DNA from: Solirubrobacterales bacterium
GTDB lineage: Bacteria; Actinomycetota; Thermoleophilia; Solirubrobacterales; Solirubrobacteraceae
Length of the DNA stretch: 53,414 nucleotides
Direction: 5' to 3'
NCBI GenBank assembly: GCA_027315115.1
Contig: DAHUYQ010000055.1
Span: 1-53,414, forward strand
This document shows positions 25,515 to 32,871 of the stretch, in pieces (position 1 is the first letter of the stretch; each line of letters opens with the position of its first letter). Under the pieces are notes generated by a model. It had not been told where the DNA came from and searched no databases. It worked only from the letters and a program-made list of their open reading frames with translations. A program made the translations under genes and the position numbers.

Positions 25515-26076
25515 GGGCCAGCTCCGCGACCTGGGCGGCAGCCTGGCGCGCGGCGGCGATGTTGCCCTCCGCGGCTGTGCCCGAGAAGCGCTCCCTCACC
25601 ACGGCCTCCAGCGAGCCCAGCGAGATCAGCGCGCTCAGGCGCGCAAGCGCTCCCAGCAGCGCGACGTTCGGGATCGGCCGTCCCAGGCAGGCTCGCGCGA
25701 TCTCGCTGGCCGGCACAGAGACCACGCGCTCGGGATGGTGGCGCTCGTGCAGCTCCTGCAGGCCAAGCTCGCCGATCGTGTGCATGGAGTTGATCAGCAT
25801 GTAGCCATCGCCTGCCAGCCCGCCGAACACATCGACGTGGTGCAGCAGCGTCGGGTCCGCCACCACCACCGCGTCCGGCTCGGCGATCGGCTCGCGCAGC
25901 CTGATCGGCCGCGTGTCCACGCGACAGAAGGCGAGCACCGGCGCTCCCATCCGCTCCGAGCCGAACGACGGGAACGCCTGCGCCTGAAGCCCCTCCACGA
26001 AGGCGGCCGCCGACAGCAGCTCGGCGGCAGTGACCACGCCCTGCCCGCCGCGTCCGTGGATGCGCACCGAGAACAC
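25507..26076 (-). CDS. 2-oxoacid:ferredoxin oxidoreductase, gamma subunit (PorG/PadE-like)
   Basis: 189 residues. VRIHGRGGQGVVTAAELLSAAAFVEGLQAQAFPSFGSERMGAPVLAFCRVD is the standard gamma-subunit start, and EPDAVVVADPTLLH follows. It is the first gene of the oxidoreductase operon; the order gamma-alpha-beta-FAD recalls phenylglyoxylate and pyruvate oxidoreductase clusters. It starts with GTG. A TAGCGT box 6 nt before that codon suggests a leaderless operon mRNA. It is divergent from the lipoprotein gene across about 300 bp. Confidence 0.93.
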   Translation of the reverse strand: MFSVRIHGRGGQGVVTAAELLSAAAFVEGLQAQAFPSFGSERMGAPVLAFCRVDTRPIRLREPIAEPDAVVVADPTLLHHVDVFGGLAGDGYMLINSMHTIGELGLQELHERHHPERVVSVPASEIARACLGRPIPNVALLGALARLSALISLGSLEAVVRERFSGTAAEGNIAAARQAAAQVAELAHA

Positions 26077-26082
26077 GATGCG

Positions 26083-26088
26083 ACGCTA
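26083..26088 (-). promoter_or_regulatory. Probable -10 box of the oxidoreductase operon (leaderless)
   Basis: TAGCGT on the minus strand, six bases, then the GTG start at 26076. Same spacing as holA and the coiled-coil gene. Confidence 0.45.
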
Positions 26089-26169
26089 CGCCCGGCCCGG
26101 CGGCGCTCCATCCGCCGGCCCCCGCGCGCTCCTACCGTAGTTGGCCGCAGCGGCTGGGTATGCCGCGGC

Positions 26170-26298
26170 TCAGAGTCGCTCCGCGTGCCAGCAGTAGGCG
26201 ACCATCGGCATCTCGATGCCGGCGGGGTCGTCGAGCCGCTTGGACATCGCGCGCGCGTCGGCGGCCTGGGTCATGAGCGCGTCCCCATCGCTGCACAT
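26170..26298 (-). CDS. Possible 42-residue ORF or gene remnant
   Basis: Lies in the 313-bp gap between the oxidoreductase operon and the lipoprotein gene. It starts ATG at 26298 (MCSDGDALMTQAADARAMSK) and ends IEMPMVAYCWHAERL, with coding-like composition. No family is recognised and no clear ribosome-binding site is present. It may be the worn 3' end of a lost gene. The rest of the gap holds only promoter-like sites. Confidence 0.2.
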   Translation of the reverse strand: MCSDGDALMTQAADARAMSKRLDDPAGIEMPMVAYCWHAERL

Positions 26299-26355
26299 CC
26301 AACACGATCATCGCCGCGATCGCGCCGCGCAGCGGGATCGAGCCGGTCGTGGCGA

Positions 26356-26361
26356 TAACCT
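26356..26361 (+). promoter_or_regulatory. Probable -10 box of the lipoprotein-ABC operon
   Basis: TAACCT, followed by a GGGAGGTG ribosome-binding site and the ATG at 26390. The expected leader is about 20-25 nt. Confidence 0.4.
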
Positions 26362-26389
26362 CGACATCGCACGGGAGGTGCAATCTGAG

Positions 26390-26950
26390 ATGAACGTGGG
26401 AAGCCCTCCGGAGTTGACGATCGATACAGGCTCACGGTCTGCGAGAGCCGGCGCGCGCGGGACGCGCCGGGGCCTGATCGTGGTCGCGGTCGTGCTGACC
26501 GCGACGCTGCCGGCCGCATGCGGCGGGTCGAGCAAACCGGGCGCCGGCTCCACCGGCGCGAGCAGCATGAGCACGAGCACCACCGTCAGCACGAGCACGA
26601 GCGGCGCCGTGACCGGCTCGGAAACCGCTCCCGGCATGGTGCGAGCCACAGCCGGCGCGGTGACCGCCACGATGCACGCAAGCTCGCACAGCCCGCGCGT
26701 CAACGTCCCCTGGCCGGTGGCCTTCGTGGTCACCAAGGGGGGCGCGCCGGCTCAGGCCAAAGTCGTCTACGAGTACATGTTCGGGGGATCGGTCGTGGCC
26801 AAACGCTCCAACTACACGTTCACGGGCCGCTTCGACGATCACTTCATATGGCCGGGCTCGGCGGTCGGGTATCCGCTCACGTTCCGGGCAGTGATCTCCG
26901 CCGGCGGCCAGACGCTGTTCCTCGACTACCCGGTCAAAGTCGTCCGCTAG
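26390..26950 (+). CDS. Secreted lipoprotein of an ABC-exporter operon
   Basis: 186 residues. An Arg-rich n-region is followed by GLIVVAVVLTATLPAACGG, a lipoprotein signal with lipobox LPAAC (lipid anchor on the Cys). Next is a Ser/Thr-rich linker (TSTTVSTSTSGAVTGSE), then a beta-rich domain (ATMHASSHSPRVNVPWPVAF, AKVVYEYMFGGSVVAKRSNY, GYPLTFRAVISAGGQT) that looks like an Ig-like or CARDB-like fold. GGGAGGTG lies about 10 nt before ATG 26390; upstream in-frame codons to 26216 are not used. Only 4 bp separate it from the ABC ATPase gene, so it is probably a substrate-binding or adaptor partner. Four of five Lys codons checked are AAA, unlike cytosolic neighbours. Confidence 0.75.
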   Translation: MNVGSPPELTIDTGSRSARAGARGTRRGLIVVAVVLTATLPAACGGSSKPGAGSTGASSMSTSTTVSTSTSGAVTGSETAPGMVRATAGAVTATMHASSHSPRVNVPWPVAFVVTKGGAPAQAKVVYEYMFGGSVVAKRSNYTFTGRFDDHFIWPGSAVGYPLTFRAVISAGGQTLFLDYPVKVVR

Positions 26951-26954
26951 CGAC

Positions 26955-27731
26955 ATGAGCGACTCCGGCGCCGAGGTCGTTGTCGAGCATGTCCACAAGC
27001 GCTTCGGTCAGGTCACCGCACTGCAGGACGTCTCGCTGCGAGTCGCCTCCGGCGAAGTGGTGGGCATCGCGGGGCGTTCGGGCTCTGGCAAGAGCACTCT
27101 GCTGGCGCTGATCGGCGGCCTGGAAGCCCCCGACAGCGGCGATGTCCTGATCGACGGCGAGCCGATCTGGCGGCGACGCCATACCGCGCACGTGCGTCGG
27201 GAGATCGTCGGCTTCGTCTTCCAGCGCCACCTGCTGCTGGAGTCGCTGAGCGCGCTCGCCAACGTCGAAGTGCCGCTGCTCGGCGCCGGCGTGCGCCGAG
27301 CAGAGCGCCGCCGCCGGGCGCTCTCGCTGCTGCGAGAGGTCGGCCTGGAGCACCGCGCCGACCACCTGCCCTCCCAACTCTCCGGCGGCGAGCGTCAGCG
27401 CGTGGCGGTCGCCCGTGCGATCACCAACGAGCCGCGGCTGCTGCTGGCCGACGAGCCGACCGGCGCGCTGGACTCCGGCACCTCCGAGCGCGTGCTCGAC
27501 CTGCTCTTCGGCCTGCGCGACCGCCTGGGCATGACGATGATCGTCGTCAGCTACGACACCGCCGTCGGCGCGCGCGCCGACCGCACGGTCACGCTGATCG
27601 ACGGGCAGATCGTCGAGGAAGGCGCGCCTGCCCCGCCCGGCCCGGGGGGTCGCAGCGGGATCGAGGGGCAGAGCGGGATCGAGGGGCAGCCCGGACCGCA
27701 GGGACGGAGCGAGCTCCGGGGCAGAGCTTGA
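26955..27731 (+). CDS. ABC transporter ATP-binding protein, MacB/LolD type
   Basis: 258 residues. Walker A GRSGSGKST, Q-loop VFQRH, signature LSGGERQ, Walker B LLLADEPTGALD, and an H-loop replaced: VSYDTAVGARADR carries Tyr-Asp where VTHD is usual, so the switch His appears to be missing. The order and spacing otherwise match LolD/MacB ATPases. The C-terminal 35 residues are a Gly/Pro/Gln tail made partly of two 18-bp repeats (SGIEGQ). It sits between the lipoprotein and the permease, 4 bp from each. It powers the FtsX-type permease next to it. Confidence 0.92.
   Translation: MSDSGAEVVVEHVHKRFGQVTALQDVSLRVASGEVVGIAGRSGSGKSTLLALIGGLEAPDSGDVLIDGEPIWRRRHTAHVRREIVGFVFQRHLLLESLSALANVEVPLLGAGVRRAERRRRALSLLREVGLEHRADHLPSQLSGGERQRVAVARAITNEPRLLLADEPTGALDSGTSERVLDLLFGLRDRLGMTMIVVSYDTAVGARADRTVTLIDGQIVEEGAPAPPGPGGRSGIEGQSGIEGQPGPQGRSELRGRA
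27654..27689. repeat. Two 18-bp tandem repeats at the 3' end of the ABC ATPase gene
   Basis: AGCGGGATCGAGGGGCAG occurs twice without change, at 27654 and 27672, followed by a degenerate third copy. Each unit encodes SGIEGQ, in frame. Confidence 0.9.
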
Positions 27732-27735
27732 GGCC

Positions 27736-28905
27736 ATGCTGACGATGATCCTCTCCAACCTGCGGCGACGACCCACCCGCACCTTCTTCACCGCGGCCGG
27801 CATCGCCGTCGGCGTGGCGACGATCGTGGCGCTGCTCTCCTTCACGCAGGGGCTGCGCAAGACGGCGGCGGGCATCGCTCATCTCGGCGGCTCCGAGCTC
27901 TCGGTCTTCCAGGCGAACGTCTCGGACCCGACCGCCTCGGTGCTGCCGCAATCGATCCTGACCGCGCTGCGCTCCAAGCCATACGTGGCCAGCGCGACGC
28001 CACTGCTGCTGATGGTCGAAGCGATCAAGCCCGAACCCGGCGCCGTGGTCTTCGGAGCCGACCCGAACGGCTTCTTCACACGCCGGCTGGTGCTGGTCTC
28101 GGGCGAGAACCGGCAGGCCGCGGGCGCGACGGGCAACGCGGGCGCGACCGGCGGCGCGGGCGCAAGCGGGACCGCGGGCGCGGCGACCAACGGCATCCTG
28201 GTCGGCGAAAAGCTGGCCGCGCACATGCGCCTCTCGCCGGGCAGCCCGCTCGTGGTCCACGGCCGGACCTTCCGCGTGGAAGGCGTATACCACTCCGGCA
28301 TCTTCTACGAGGATGCCGGAGCCGTGCTGCCGCTGCCGGTCGCGCAGGCGCTGGCGGGGCGGCCCGGCGAGCAGACCAGCATTGCCATCGACCTAGCCCC
28401 CACCGTGCGCGCGTCGACGGCCACCAAGGCCATCGAACGCGAACTGCCCGGCACCCAGGTGATCTCGACCACCGACCAGGCGCTGCGGGCGGGCGCAAAC
28501 TCCACGCTCATCTCCAAGGCGATCCTGGTGATCGTGGTGATCGCGCTGATCATCGGCGCGATCGGCGTCACCAACACGATGGCGCTGGCGATCATCGAGC
28601 GCCAGAGCGAGCTCGGCCTGCTCAGCACCGTCGGGTGGTCTCCCCTGCGAGTCGCGAGCCTGATACTCGGAGAGGGAGTGGCGGTAAGCGTGCTCGGCGC
28701 CGCCTTCGGGCTGCTGCTGGGAGTGCTGGGCGCCGACCTGCTCGTCAAGGCGCTGGGCGTCAGCTCCTACATATCGCCGTCGTTCACCGCGTGGGCGCTG
28801 GGGCGCGGGCTGCTGGTGGGCGTGGCGATCGGCGTGCTCGGCGGCATCTACCCAGCCTGGCGGGTGACCCGCATGCAGCCGCTGAAGGCGCTGGCCGGCA
28901 CCTGA
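27736..28905 (+). CDS. ABC transporter permease, MacB/FtsX type
   Basis: 389 residues. First membrane helix near the N-terminus (TFFTAAGIAVGVATIVALLSF), then a large extracytoplasmic MacB-like domain (about 40-265), then three helices: AILVIVVIALIIGAIGVTNTMALAI, the GVAVSVLGAAFGLLLGVLGADLL region and the GRGLLVGVAIGVLGGIYPAWR end. The FtsX signature ERQSELGLLSTVGWSPLRVASLILGEG lies between them. The extracytoplasmic part contains a Gly/Ala/Thr insert of three 18-bp repeats. The arrangement (lipoprotein, ATPase, permease) indicates a mechanotransmission exporter or lipoprotein-handling system. Glu codons in the outer domain lean to GAA, those in the cytosolic loops are GAG. Confidence 0.9.
   Translation: MLTMILSNLRRRPTRTFFTAAGIAVGVATIVALLSFTQGLRKTAAGIAHLGGSELSVFQANVSDPTASVLPQSILTALRSKPYVASATPLLLMVEAIKPEPGAVVFGADPNGFFTRRLVLVSGENRQAAGATGNAGATGGAGASGTAGAATNGILVGEKLAAHMRLSPGSPLVVHGRTFRVEGVYHSGIFYEDAGAVLPLPVAQALAGRPGEQTSIAIDLAPTVRASTATKAIERELPGTQVISTTDQALRAGANSTLISKAILVIVVIALIIGAIGVTNTMALAIIERQSELGLLSTVGWSPLRVASLILGEGVAVSVLGAAFGLLLGVLGADLLVKALGVSSYISPSFTAWALGRGLLVGVAIGVLGGIYPAWRVTRMQPLKALAGT
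28123..28176. repeat. Three 18-bp degenerate repeats in the ABC permease gene
   Basis: Units at 28123, 28141 and 28159, each beginning GGCGC and encoding GATGNA, GATGGA and GASGTA. They are in frame and form a flexible insert in the extracytoplasmic domain. Confidence 0.85.
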
Positions 28906-28910
28906 GGGCA

Positions 28911-28934
28911 GGAGCCGGAAGCGCCGCCGGCTCC
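28911..28934. terminator. Hairpin terminator between the convergent permease and SGNH genes
   Basis: GGAGCCGG (28911-28918) pairs perfectly with CCGGCTCC (28927-28934) around an 8-base loop, 5 bp after the permease stop. There is no T-run; it probably ends both transcripts. Confidence 0.5.
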
Positions 28935-28988
28935 CATCCCGGGAGCGCGGCGCGGACGCCGGCCGTGACGACCGACGCCCGCCGCACG

Positions 28989-30236
28989 TCATTCGAGCGT
29001 CATGTACGGCTCACCCGCGCCGTTCAGGCCGGAGCCTGAGACCCGGCAGGTGCCGCCCTTCGGGCTGCCGCTGTTGTAAGCCTGGGTCAGGCAGTTGCGC
29101 AGACCCATCTGCCCCCAGTAGTCGGGGTGCAGGTCTTCCTGCAGCTCGTAGGATTCGTACAGGGTGCTGACCGTGCGCACCTGGTTGAACCACTCCGACC
29201 TGTTGACGGCTTCCGCTTCTTTCCAGGATTTCAGCCCCTCTTCCTCCAGCAGGCCGTCCGTGTTGTCGCAGAGGCGGTGGCTGTTGAAGGCGCCCGAGAG
29301 CTGCATCTTCACGAGGTGCGTGAGACCGGCTTCTTCGGCGCCCCTGAACACCGAGCCGTCGATCGTCGGCAGCATCGTTGAGTTGGCGTAGTTGGCGTCC
29401 TGGTTCCAGAACCCGCAGCCGCCGATTTCCTGCCGCGAATAGCCTTTCTGTTCGTAGCGGAATTCCGAGCCGTTGGGGATCGGCGAGGGGTAGTCCTGCG
29501 CCAGGACCGCGTACTGCGAGCTGCTGTAGCCCGCTTCTTTCATCGCCTTGGCCACGTTTTCGTAGGCGCCCCTGATTTCAGCCGTCCGTTCTTTCACGTT
29601 GCTTTCCGTGAAGTTGTTGGTGACCGACGATTCTTCGCTGCAGTAGTCGGGCCACCATTCCGGCGAGGTCAGGAAGTCCTCGATGCAGCTCTGCACGATC
29701 GATGCGAAGTTGTAGTTGTTGCCGCCGATGCTGACGGCGACCAGCTTGACGTTGTGTGTGGCGGCGAAATGCTCCAGCATCAGAGCCTGGCCTTCATGGC
29801 CGCCGGAGTTGTAGAAGTCGATGCCCGGCTTGAAGTCTTCTTCCTCTGTGAAGCTGTAGGTCTTGGCGCCCGAGCAGGCGAGGTTCTCGCCGTTGACGCC
29901 GCCGCCGATGTACGCCTCCGCGGAAGCCGAGCGGTGGCAGCCGGGGATCACTTCAGCCGTTTTGCCTTCGTTGTCGTCGTAGGCTTTTTCGCCGAGCGCG
30001 TCGACCCATGAGGGGCTTTCGTTGCTGTTTCCTGCCCAGCGACCCCCCTCGCCGGAGATGTATGAATCCCCGAGGGTGACCACCCAGGGCGTGCCTTCGC
30101 CCGGACCTTCAGCGTGAGCCGCGGACGGCAATGCGATGCCGGCCAGCCATGCGAGCGCGAGCGCGAGCACCGCGACCGCCGCAAGCAGAATGCGTCGACC
30201 CGCCGCGTCGCGACCCGCGAGCGTGATGTTACTCAT
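28989..30236 (-). CDS. Secreted SGNH/GDSL-type esterase
   Basis: 415 residues. Signal peptide: basic start, ILLAAVAVLALALAWLAGIAL, cleavage after SAAHA (about 42). SGNH blocks: WVVTLGDSYISGEG (catalytic Ser), the NLACSGA Gly block, VSIGGNNYNF (Asn), and DLHPDYWGQMG (catalytic Asp and His). About eight Cys in the mature part suggest four disulfides, as in actinobacterial secreted lipases of this type. Ribosome-binding site AGGAGGTG at 30241-30248, 4 nt before the ATG. It is transcribed alone and is convergent with the ABC permease. GAA is used for most Glu residues checked, in contrast to cytosolic genes. Substrate (lipid, acyl sugar or peptidoglycan ester) unknown. Confidence 0.88.
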   Translation of the reverse strand: MSNITLAGRDAAGRRILLAAVAVLALALAWLAGIALPSAAHAEGPGEGTPWVVTLGDSYISGEGGRWAGNSNESPSWVDALGEKAYDDNEGKTAEVIPGCHRSASAEAYIGGGVNGENLACSGAKTYSFTEEEDFKPGIDFYNSGGHEGQALMLEHFAATHNVKLVAVSIGGNNYNFASIVQSCIEDFLTSPEWWPDYCSEESSVTNNFTESNVKERTAEIRGAYENVAKAMKEAGYSSSQYAVLAQDYPSPIPNGSEFRYEQKGYSRQEIGGCGFWNQDANYANSTMLPTIDGSVFRGAEEAGLTHLVKMQLSGAFNSHRLCDNTDGLLEEEGLKSWKEAEAVNRSEWFNQVRTVSTLYESYELQEDLHPDYWGQMGLRNCLTQAYNSGSPKGGTCRVSGSGLNGAGEPYMTLE

Positions 30237-30493
30237 CGAGCACCTCCTCGATCAGAGCGCCACGCCGTCTGCGCGACGCAAGGTGTGGCGAGGCTAGCGA
30301 ACGGGCAGTCGTCCGATGTATGGAACTCCCCTGAATTCTTTAGAAGTCCGGTAGTTGCGGGCCAAAGCATCGCGTGGGACGTTTCCATCTGAGGCTGATC
30401 GCGCGGCAAGGGCCGCGCAGGCGTGCCGCGGTTGCAGACGCCCCCCCACGCGCGCCAGGGCCGCGTCAGGCGCGCAACGTCGACCGCGCCGCG
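30237..30493. other. Gap between rsfS and the SGNH gene: promoter and hairpin
   Basis: Holds the AGGAGGTG site and an AT-rich promoter-like stretch at about 30310-30355 (with TTCTAAAGAA and CATACAT on the minus strand) for the SGNH gene. A perfect hairpin GCGCGGC / GCCGCGC with loop AAGG (30401-30418) may end the rsfS transcript. A 13-bp direct repeat CCGCGTCAGGCGC lies at 30460-30472 and 30488-30500, the second copy covering the rsfS stop. No gene is seen. Confidence 0.5.
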
Positions 30494-30853
30494 TCAGGCG
30501 CTCTGCGAAGCGACGCGCGCGGGCGCCTCTCCCCAAAGCTGCTCAAGGCGATAGAAATCGCGCGTCTGGGGAGTGAAGATGTGAACGATCACGTCGAGAT
30601 AGTCCATCAGGACCCATTGGGCCTGGGCGACGCCGTCGACCCGCCGAGGCAGCAGTCCATGGTCGCGCTTGCAGCCCTCGTGGATCGCGTCGTGGATCGC
30701 CTTCACCTGCCGATCGGTGTTTCCAGAGCAGATCACGAACCAGTCGGTGTAGCCGACCACGCCGCGCATGTCGAGCTCGACGATGTCGTGCGCCTTGCGG
30801 TCTTCGGCGTAGCCGACTATGTCGGCAAGCAGCTTCTTCTCGGGGACGCTCAC
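30494..30853 (-). CDS. rsfS: Ribosomal silencing factor RsfS (Iojap family)
   Basis: 119 residues. Binds ribosomal protein L14 and blocks subunit joining when nutrients are short. Motifs: LLADIVGYAEDRKAHDIVELDMRGV, YTDWFVICSGNTDRQVKAI, and VLMDYLDVIVHIFTPQTRDFYRLEQLWG, the last being the family hallmark. GTG start in a GTGA overlap with nadD. The nadD-rsfS pairing is standard in many bacteria. It is the last gene of the rplU-to-rsfS run. Confidence 0.95.
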   Translation of the reverse strand: MSVPEKKLLADIVGYAEDRKAHDIVELDMRGVVGYTDWFVICSGNTDRQVKAIHDAIHEGCKRDHGLLPRRVDGVAQAQWVLMDYLDVIVHIFTPQTRDFYRLEQLWGEAPARVASQSA

Positions 30854-31482
30854 GCCGCCACCGCCTTGTAGAGCCCGTGCCGCCGCACGTAGCCGGCGAC
30901 CTCGCCGGGCAGCATGTCATCGGTCGAACGCCCATCGGCCAGGCTCTCCCGCACGGCCGACGAGGAGATGTCGATCGGGCGCATAGTCAGGAATCGGACG
31001 CGATCGGGCTGCGGATGTAGGGGCGCGAGCGCCTGAGTCACCTGCTCGCTGCCGGCGCCGCAACGCTGCGCCACGGCAAGCTCGGCGAGCTCCAGCAGCC
31101 GCTGTGGCCGCCGCCAGCTCGCGAGCGTCAGCGCCATGTCAGCGCCCACGATCAGTGTGAGTCGAGCGTCGGGATGGGCATCGTGAAGTTCCTCAAGGGT
31201 ATCGACCGTGTAGGACGGCCCGCCGCGCTCCACCTCCAGCGCGCTCGCGCGCACGCCCTCGATGCCCTCGGCGGCAAGCTCGCACATCGAAAGCCGCTGT
31301 CGCGGCGTGGCGGCATCGGCGGCCGCCGGCTTGTGCGGCGGCGTGTGGGCAGGCATCAGCAGCACCTCGTCCAGGTCGAGCTCCGCCAGCGCGTCGCGCG
31401 CGAGCGCGAGATGACCGGCGTGTGGCGGGTTGAACGTGCCGCCCAGGATGCCAAGGCGGAGGGGCGGGCTGGACTCTGTCAC
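30850..31482 (-). CDS. nadD: Nicotinate-nucleotide adenylyltransferase
   Basis: 210 residues. Adenylates nicotinate mononucleotide in NAD synthesis. LRLGILGGTFNPPHAGHLALA is the nucleotidyltransferase (T/H)xGH signature, MPAHTPPHK is substrate binding, and ISSSAVRESLADGRS with GYVRRHGLY closes the fold. The frame extends upstream to 32337 only as a shadow of proA. GTG 31482 gives a GTGA overlap with the proA stop. It is flanked by proA and rsfS in one operon. Confidence 0.95.
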   Translation of the reverse strand: MTESSPPLRLGILGGTFNPPHAGHLALARDALAELDLDEVLLMPAHTPPHKPAAADAATPRQRLSMCELAAEGIEGVRASALEVERGGPSYTVDTLEELHDAHPDARLTLIVGADMALTLASWRRPQRLLELAELAVAQRCGAGSEQVTQALAPLHPQPDRVRFLTMRPIDISSSAVRESLADGRSTDDMLPGEVAGYVRRHGLYKAVAA

Positions 31483-32750
31483 ACGCGGACGTGGCCGTCG
31501 CCCTCGATCAGGTACTTGACCGCGCACAGCTCGCGCAGCCCGATCGGTCCCCGCGCGTGCAGCTTCTGCGTGGAGTTGCCGATCTCGGCGCCCATGCCCA
31601 GCTCGCCGCCGTCGGTGAACCTCGTGGACGCGTTGACGTACACGCAGGCGGCGTCCACGCCGAGCTGGAAGGCGCGGGCCGCCGCCAGGTCGCCGGTCAC
31701 GATCGCCTCGGAGTGGCCGGAGCCGTAGCGGGCGATGTGCTCGATCGCCTGCTGCAGGCTGTCCACCACTCTCACCGCGAGCGTCATGCTCAGGTACTCG
31801 GTCTCCCAATCGCTCTCCTGCGCTTCCTCCAGCGCGCTGCCCAGACCCGCAAGCAGCTCGCGGGCCGCAGGGTCGACGCGGAGCTGCACACCGGCCTGCG
31901 CCAGCGCCTGCGCGATCGGCGGCAGCGCCTGCGCGGCGATCGCCTCGTGCACGAGCAGGGTCTCGGCCGCATTGCAGACGCCCGGCCGCTGGACCTTCGC
32001 GTTGAGCGTGATCGCCTTGGCCATCTCGACGTCCGCGGCCTCGTCGACGTAGACGTGGCAGTTGCCCGAGGCCGCATAGATCACCGGCACGGTCGCGACC
32101 TCGCAGAGCGCCGCCTTCAGACCCTCGCCGCCGCGCGGGATGATCAGATCGACGCTGCCCTCCTGGGTGGCGAGCTCCGCCAGCTCCCCCCTGCCACCGC
32201 CGGCCACCAGGCTCACGCACCCCGCCGGCAGGCCCGCGTCCTGCGCCGCCTCGGCGGCGATGCTCGCGAGCATCGCGTTGGAGTGAGCGGCGCTCGAGGA
32301 TCCGCGCAGCACGATCGCGTTGCCGGACTTCAGGCACAGCGCCGCCGCGTCGATCGTCACGTTTGGCCGCGCCTCGTAGACGACCGCGACCACGCCGAGC
32401 GGCACCCGCACCTTGCGCACGCTCAGCCCGTTGGGCAGGCGGCCGCCTTCGACCACCTCGCCGACGGGGTCCGGCAACGCGGCGACGTCGCGCACCGCGG
32501 CGGCGATGCCGGCGATCCGCACTTCGTTCAGCAGCAGCCGGTCGAGCAGCGCCTGCCCGATCCCAGCCTCCCGGCCGGCCTGCATGTCCCGCTCGTTGGC
32601 CGCCAGGATCTCCCCGCTGCGCTCGATCAGCGCCTCGGCGATCGCGTGCAGCGCGCGGTCCTTGGTGCGCGAGTCGATGCTCGCGAGCTCGCGCGCGGCG
32701 CGCTTGGCCTGCGCGCAGATCTCCGCAACCGATGTGAGGGTGGTCGCCAT
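31479..32750 (-). CDS. proA: Gamma-glutamyl phosphate reductase
   Basis: 423 residues. Reduces gamma-glutamyl phosphate to the semialdehyde in proline synthesis (NADPH). LGVVAVVYEARPNVTIDAAALCLKSGNAIVLRGSS is the cofactor-binding area, RPGVCNAAETLLVH holds the catalytic Cys, and DGGELGMGAEIGNSTQKLHARGPIGL is the C-terminal hallmark. Start ATG 32750. No ribosome-binding site precedes it; a 16-codon ORF with a good site ends 10 bp upstream (separate entry), so translation may be coupled. It stands downstream of proB, 225 bp away rather than adjoining. Confidence 0.96.
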   Translation of the reverse strand: MATTLTSVAEICAQAKRAARELASIDSRTKDRALHAIAEALIERSGEILAANERDMQAGREAGIGQALLDRLLLNEVRIAGIAAAVRDVAALPDPVGEVVEGGRLPNGLSVRKVRVPLGVVAVVYEARPNVTIDAAALCLKSGNAIVLRGSSSAAHSNAMLASIAAEAAQDAGLPAGCVSLVAGGGRGELAELATQEGSVDLIIPRGGEGLKAALCEVATVPVIYAASGNCHVYVDEAADVEMAKAITLNAKVQRPGVCNAAETLLVHEAIAAQALPPIAQALAQAGVQLRVDPAARELLAGLGSALEEAQESDWETEYLSMTLAVRVVDSLQQAIEHIARYGSGHSEAIVTGDLAAARAFQLGVDAACVYVNASTRFTDGGELGMGAEIGNSTQKLHARGPIGLRELCAVKYLIEGDGHVRV

Positions 32751-32760
32751 CGCGTACAGG

Positions 32761-32811
32761 TTAGGCGATGCCGGCTCGGCGCAAAAAGAACGCCGTAGCT
32801 TTCAAAGTCAT
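32761..32811 (-). CDS. Possible 16-residue leader ORF before proA
   Basis: ATG 32811 to TAA 32761 encodes MTLKATAFFLRRAGIA. A purine-rich AGGAAAGGAAAG lies just before the ATG, whereas proA itself (starting 10 bp after this stop) has none. It contains no proline, so it would not act as a proline-codon attenuator; translational coupling or ribosome delivery is the more likely role. No database family is known to me. Confidence 0.35.
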   Translation of the reverse strand: MTLKATAFFLRRAGIA

Positions 32812-32871
32812 GGCTTTCCTTTCCTCGTCGAACGCGAATCGATCGCCACCGACCAGGACGTGGTCCAAGCG

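Noticed and set aside
26132..26383. 83-codon minus-strand frame in the oxidoreductase-lipoprotein gap
   Set aside because: Low-complexity Arg-rich translation and no ribosome-binding site; the 42-codon frame nearby looks more coding-like but is itself weak.
31483..32337. Upstream extension of the nadD frame
   Set aside because: Lies within proA in another frame; the NadD fold starts right after the GTG at 31482.
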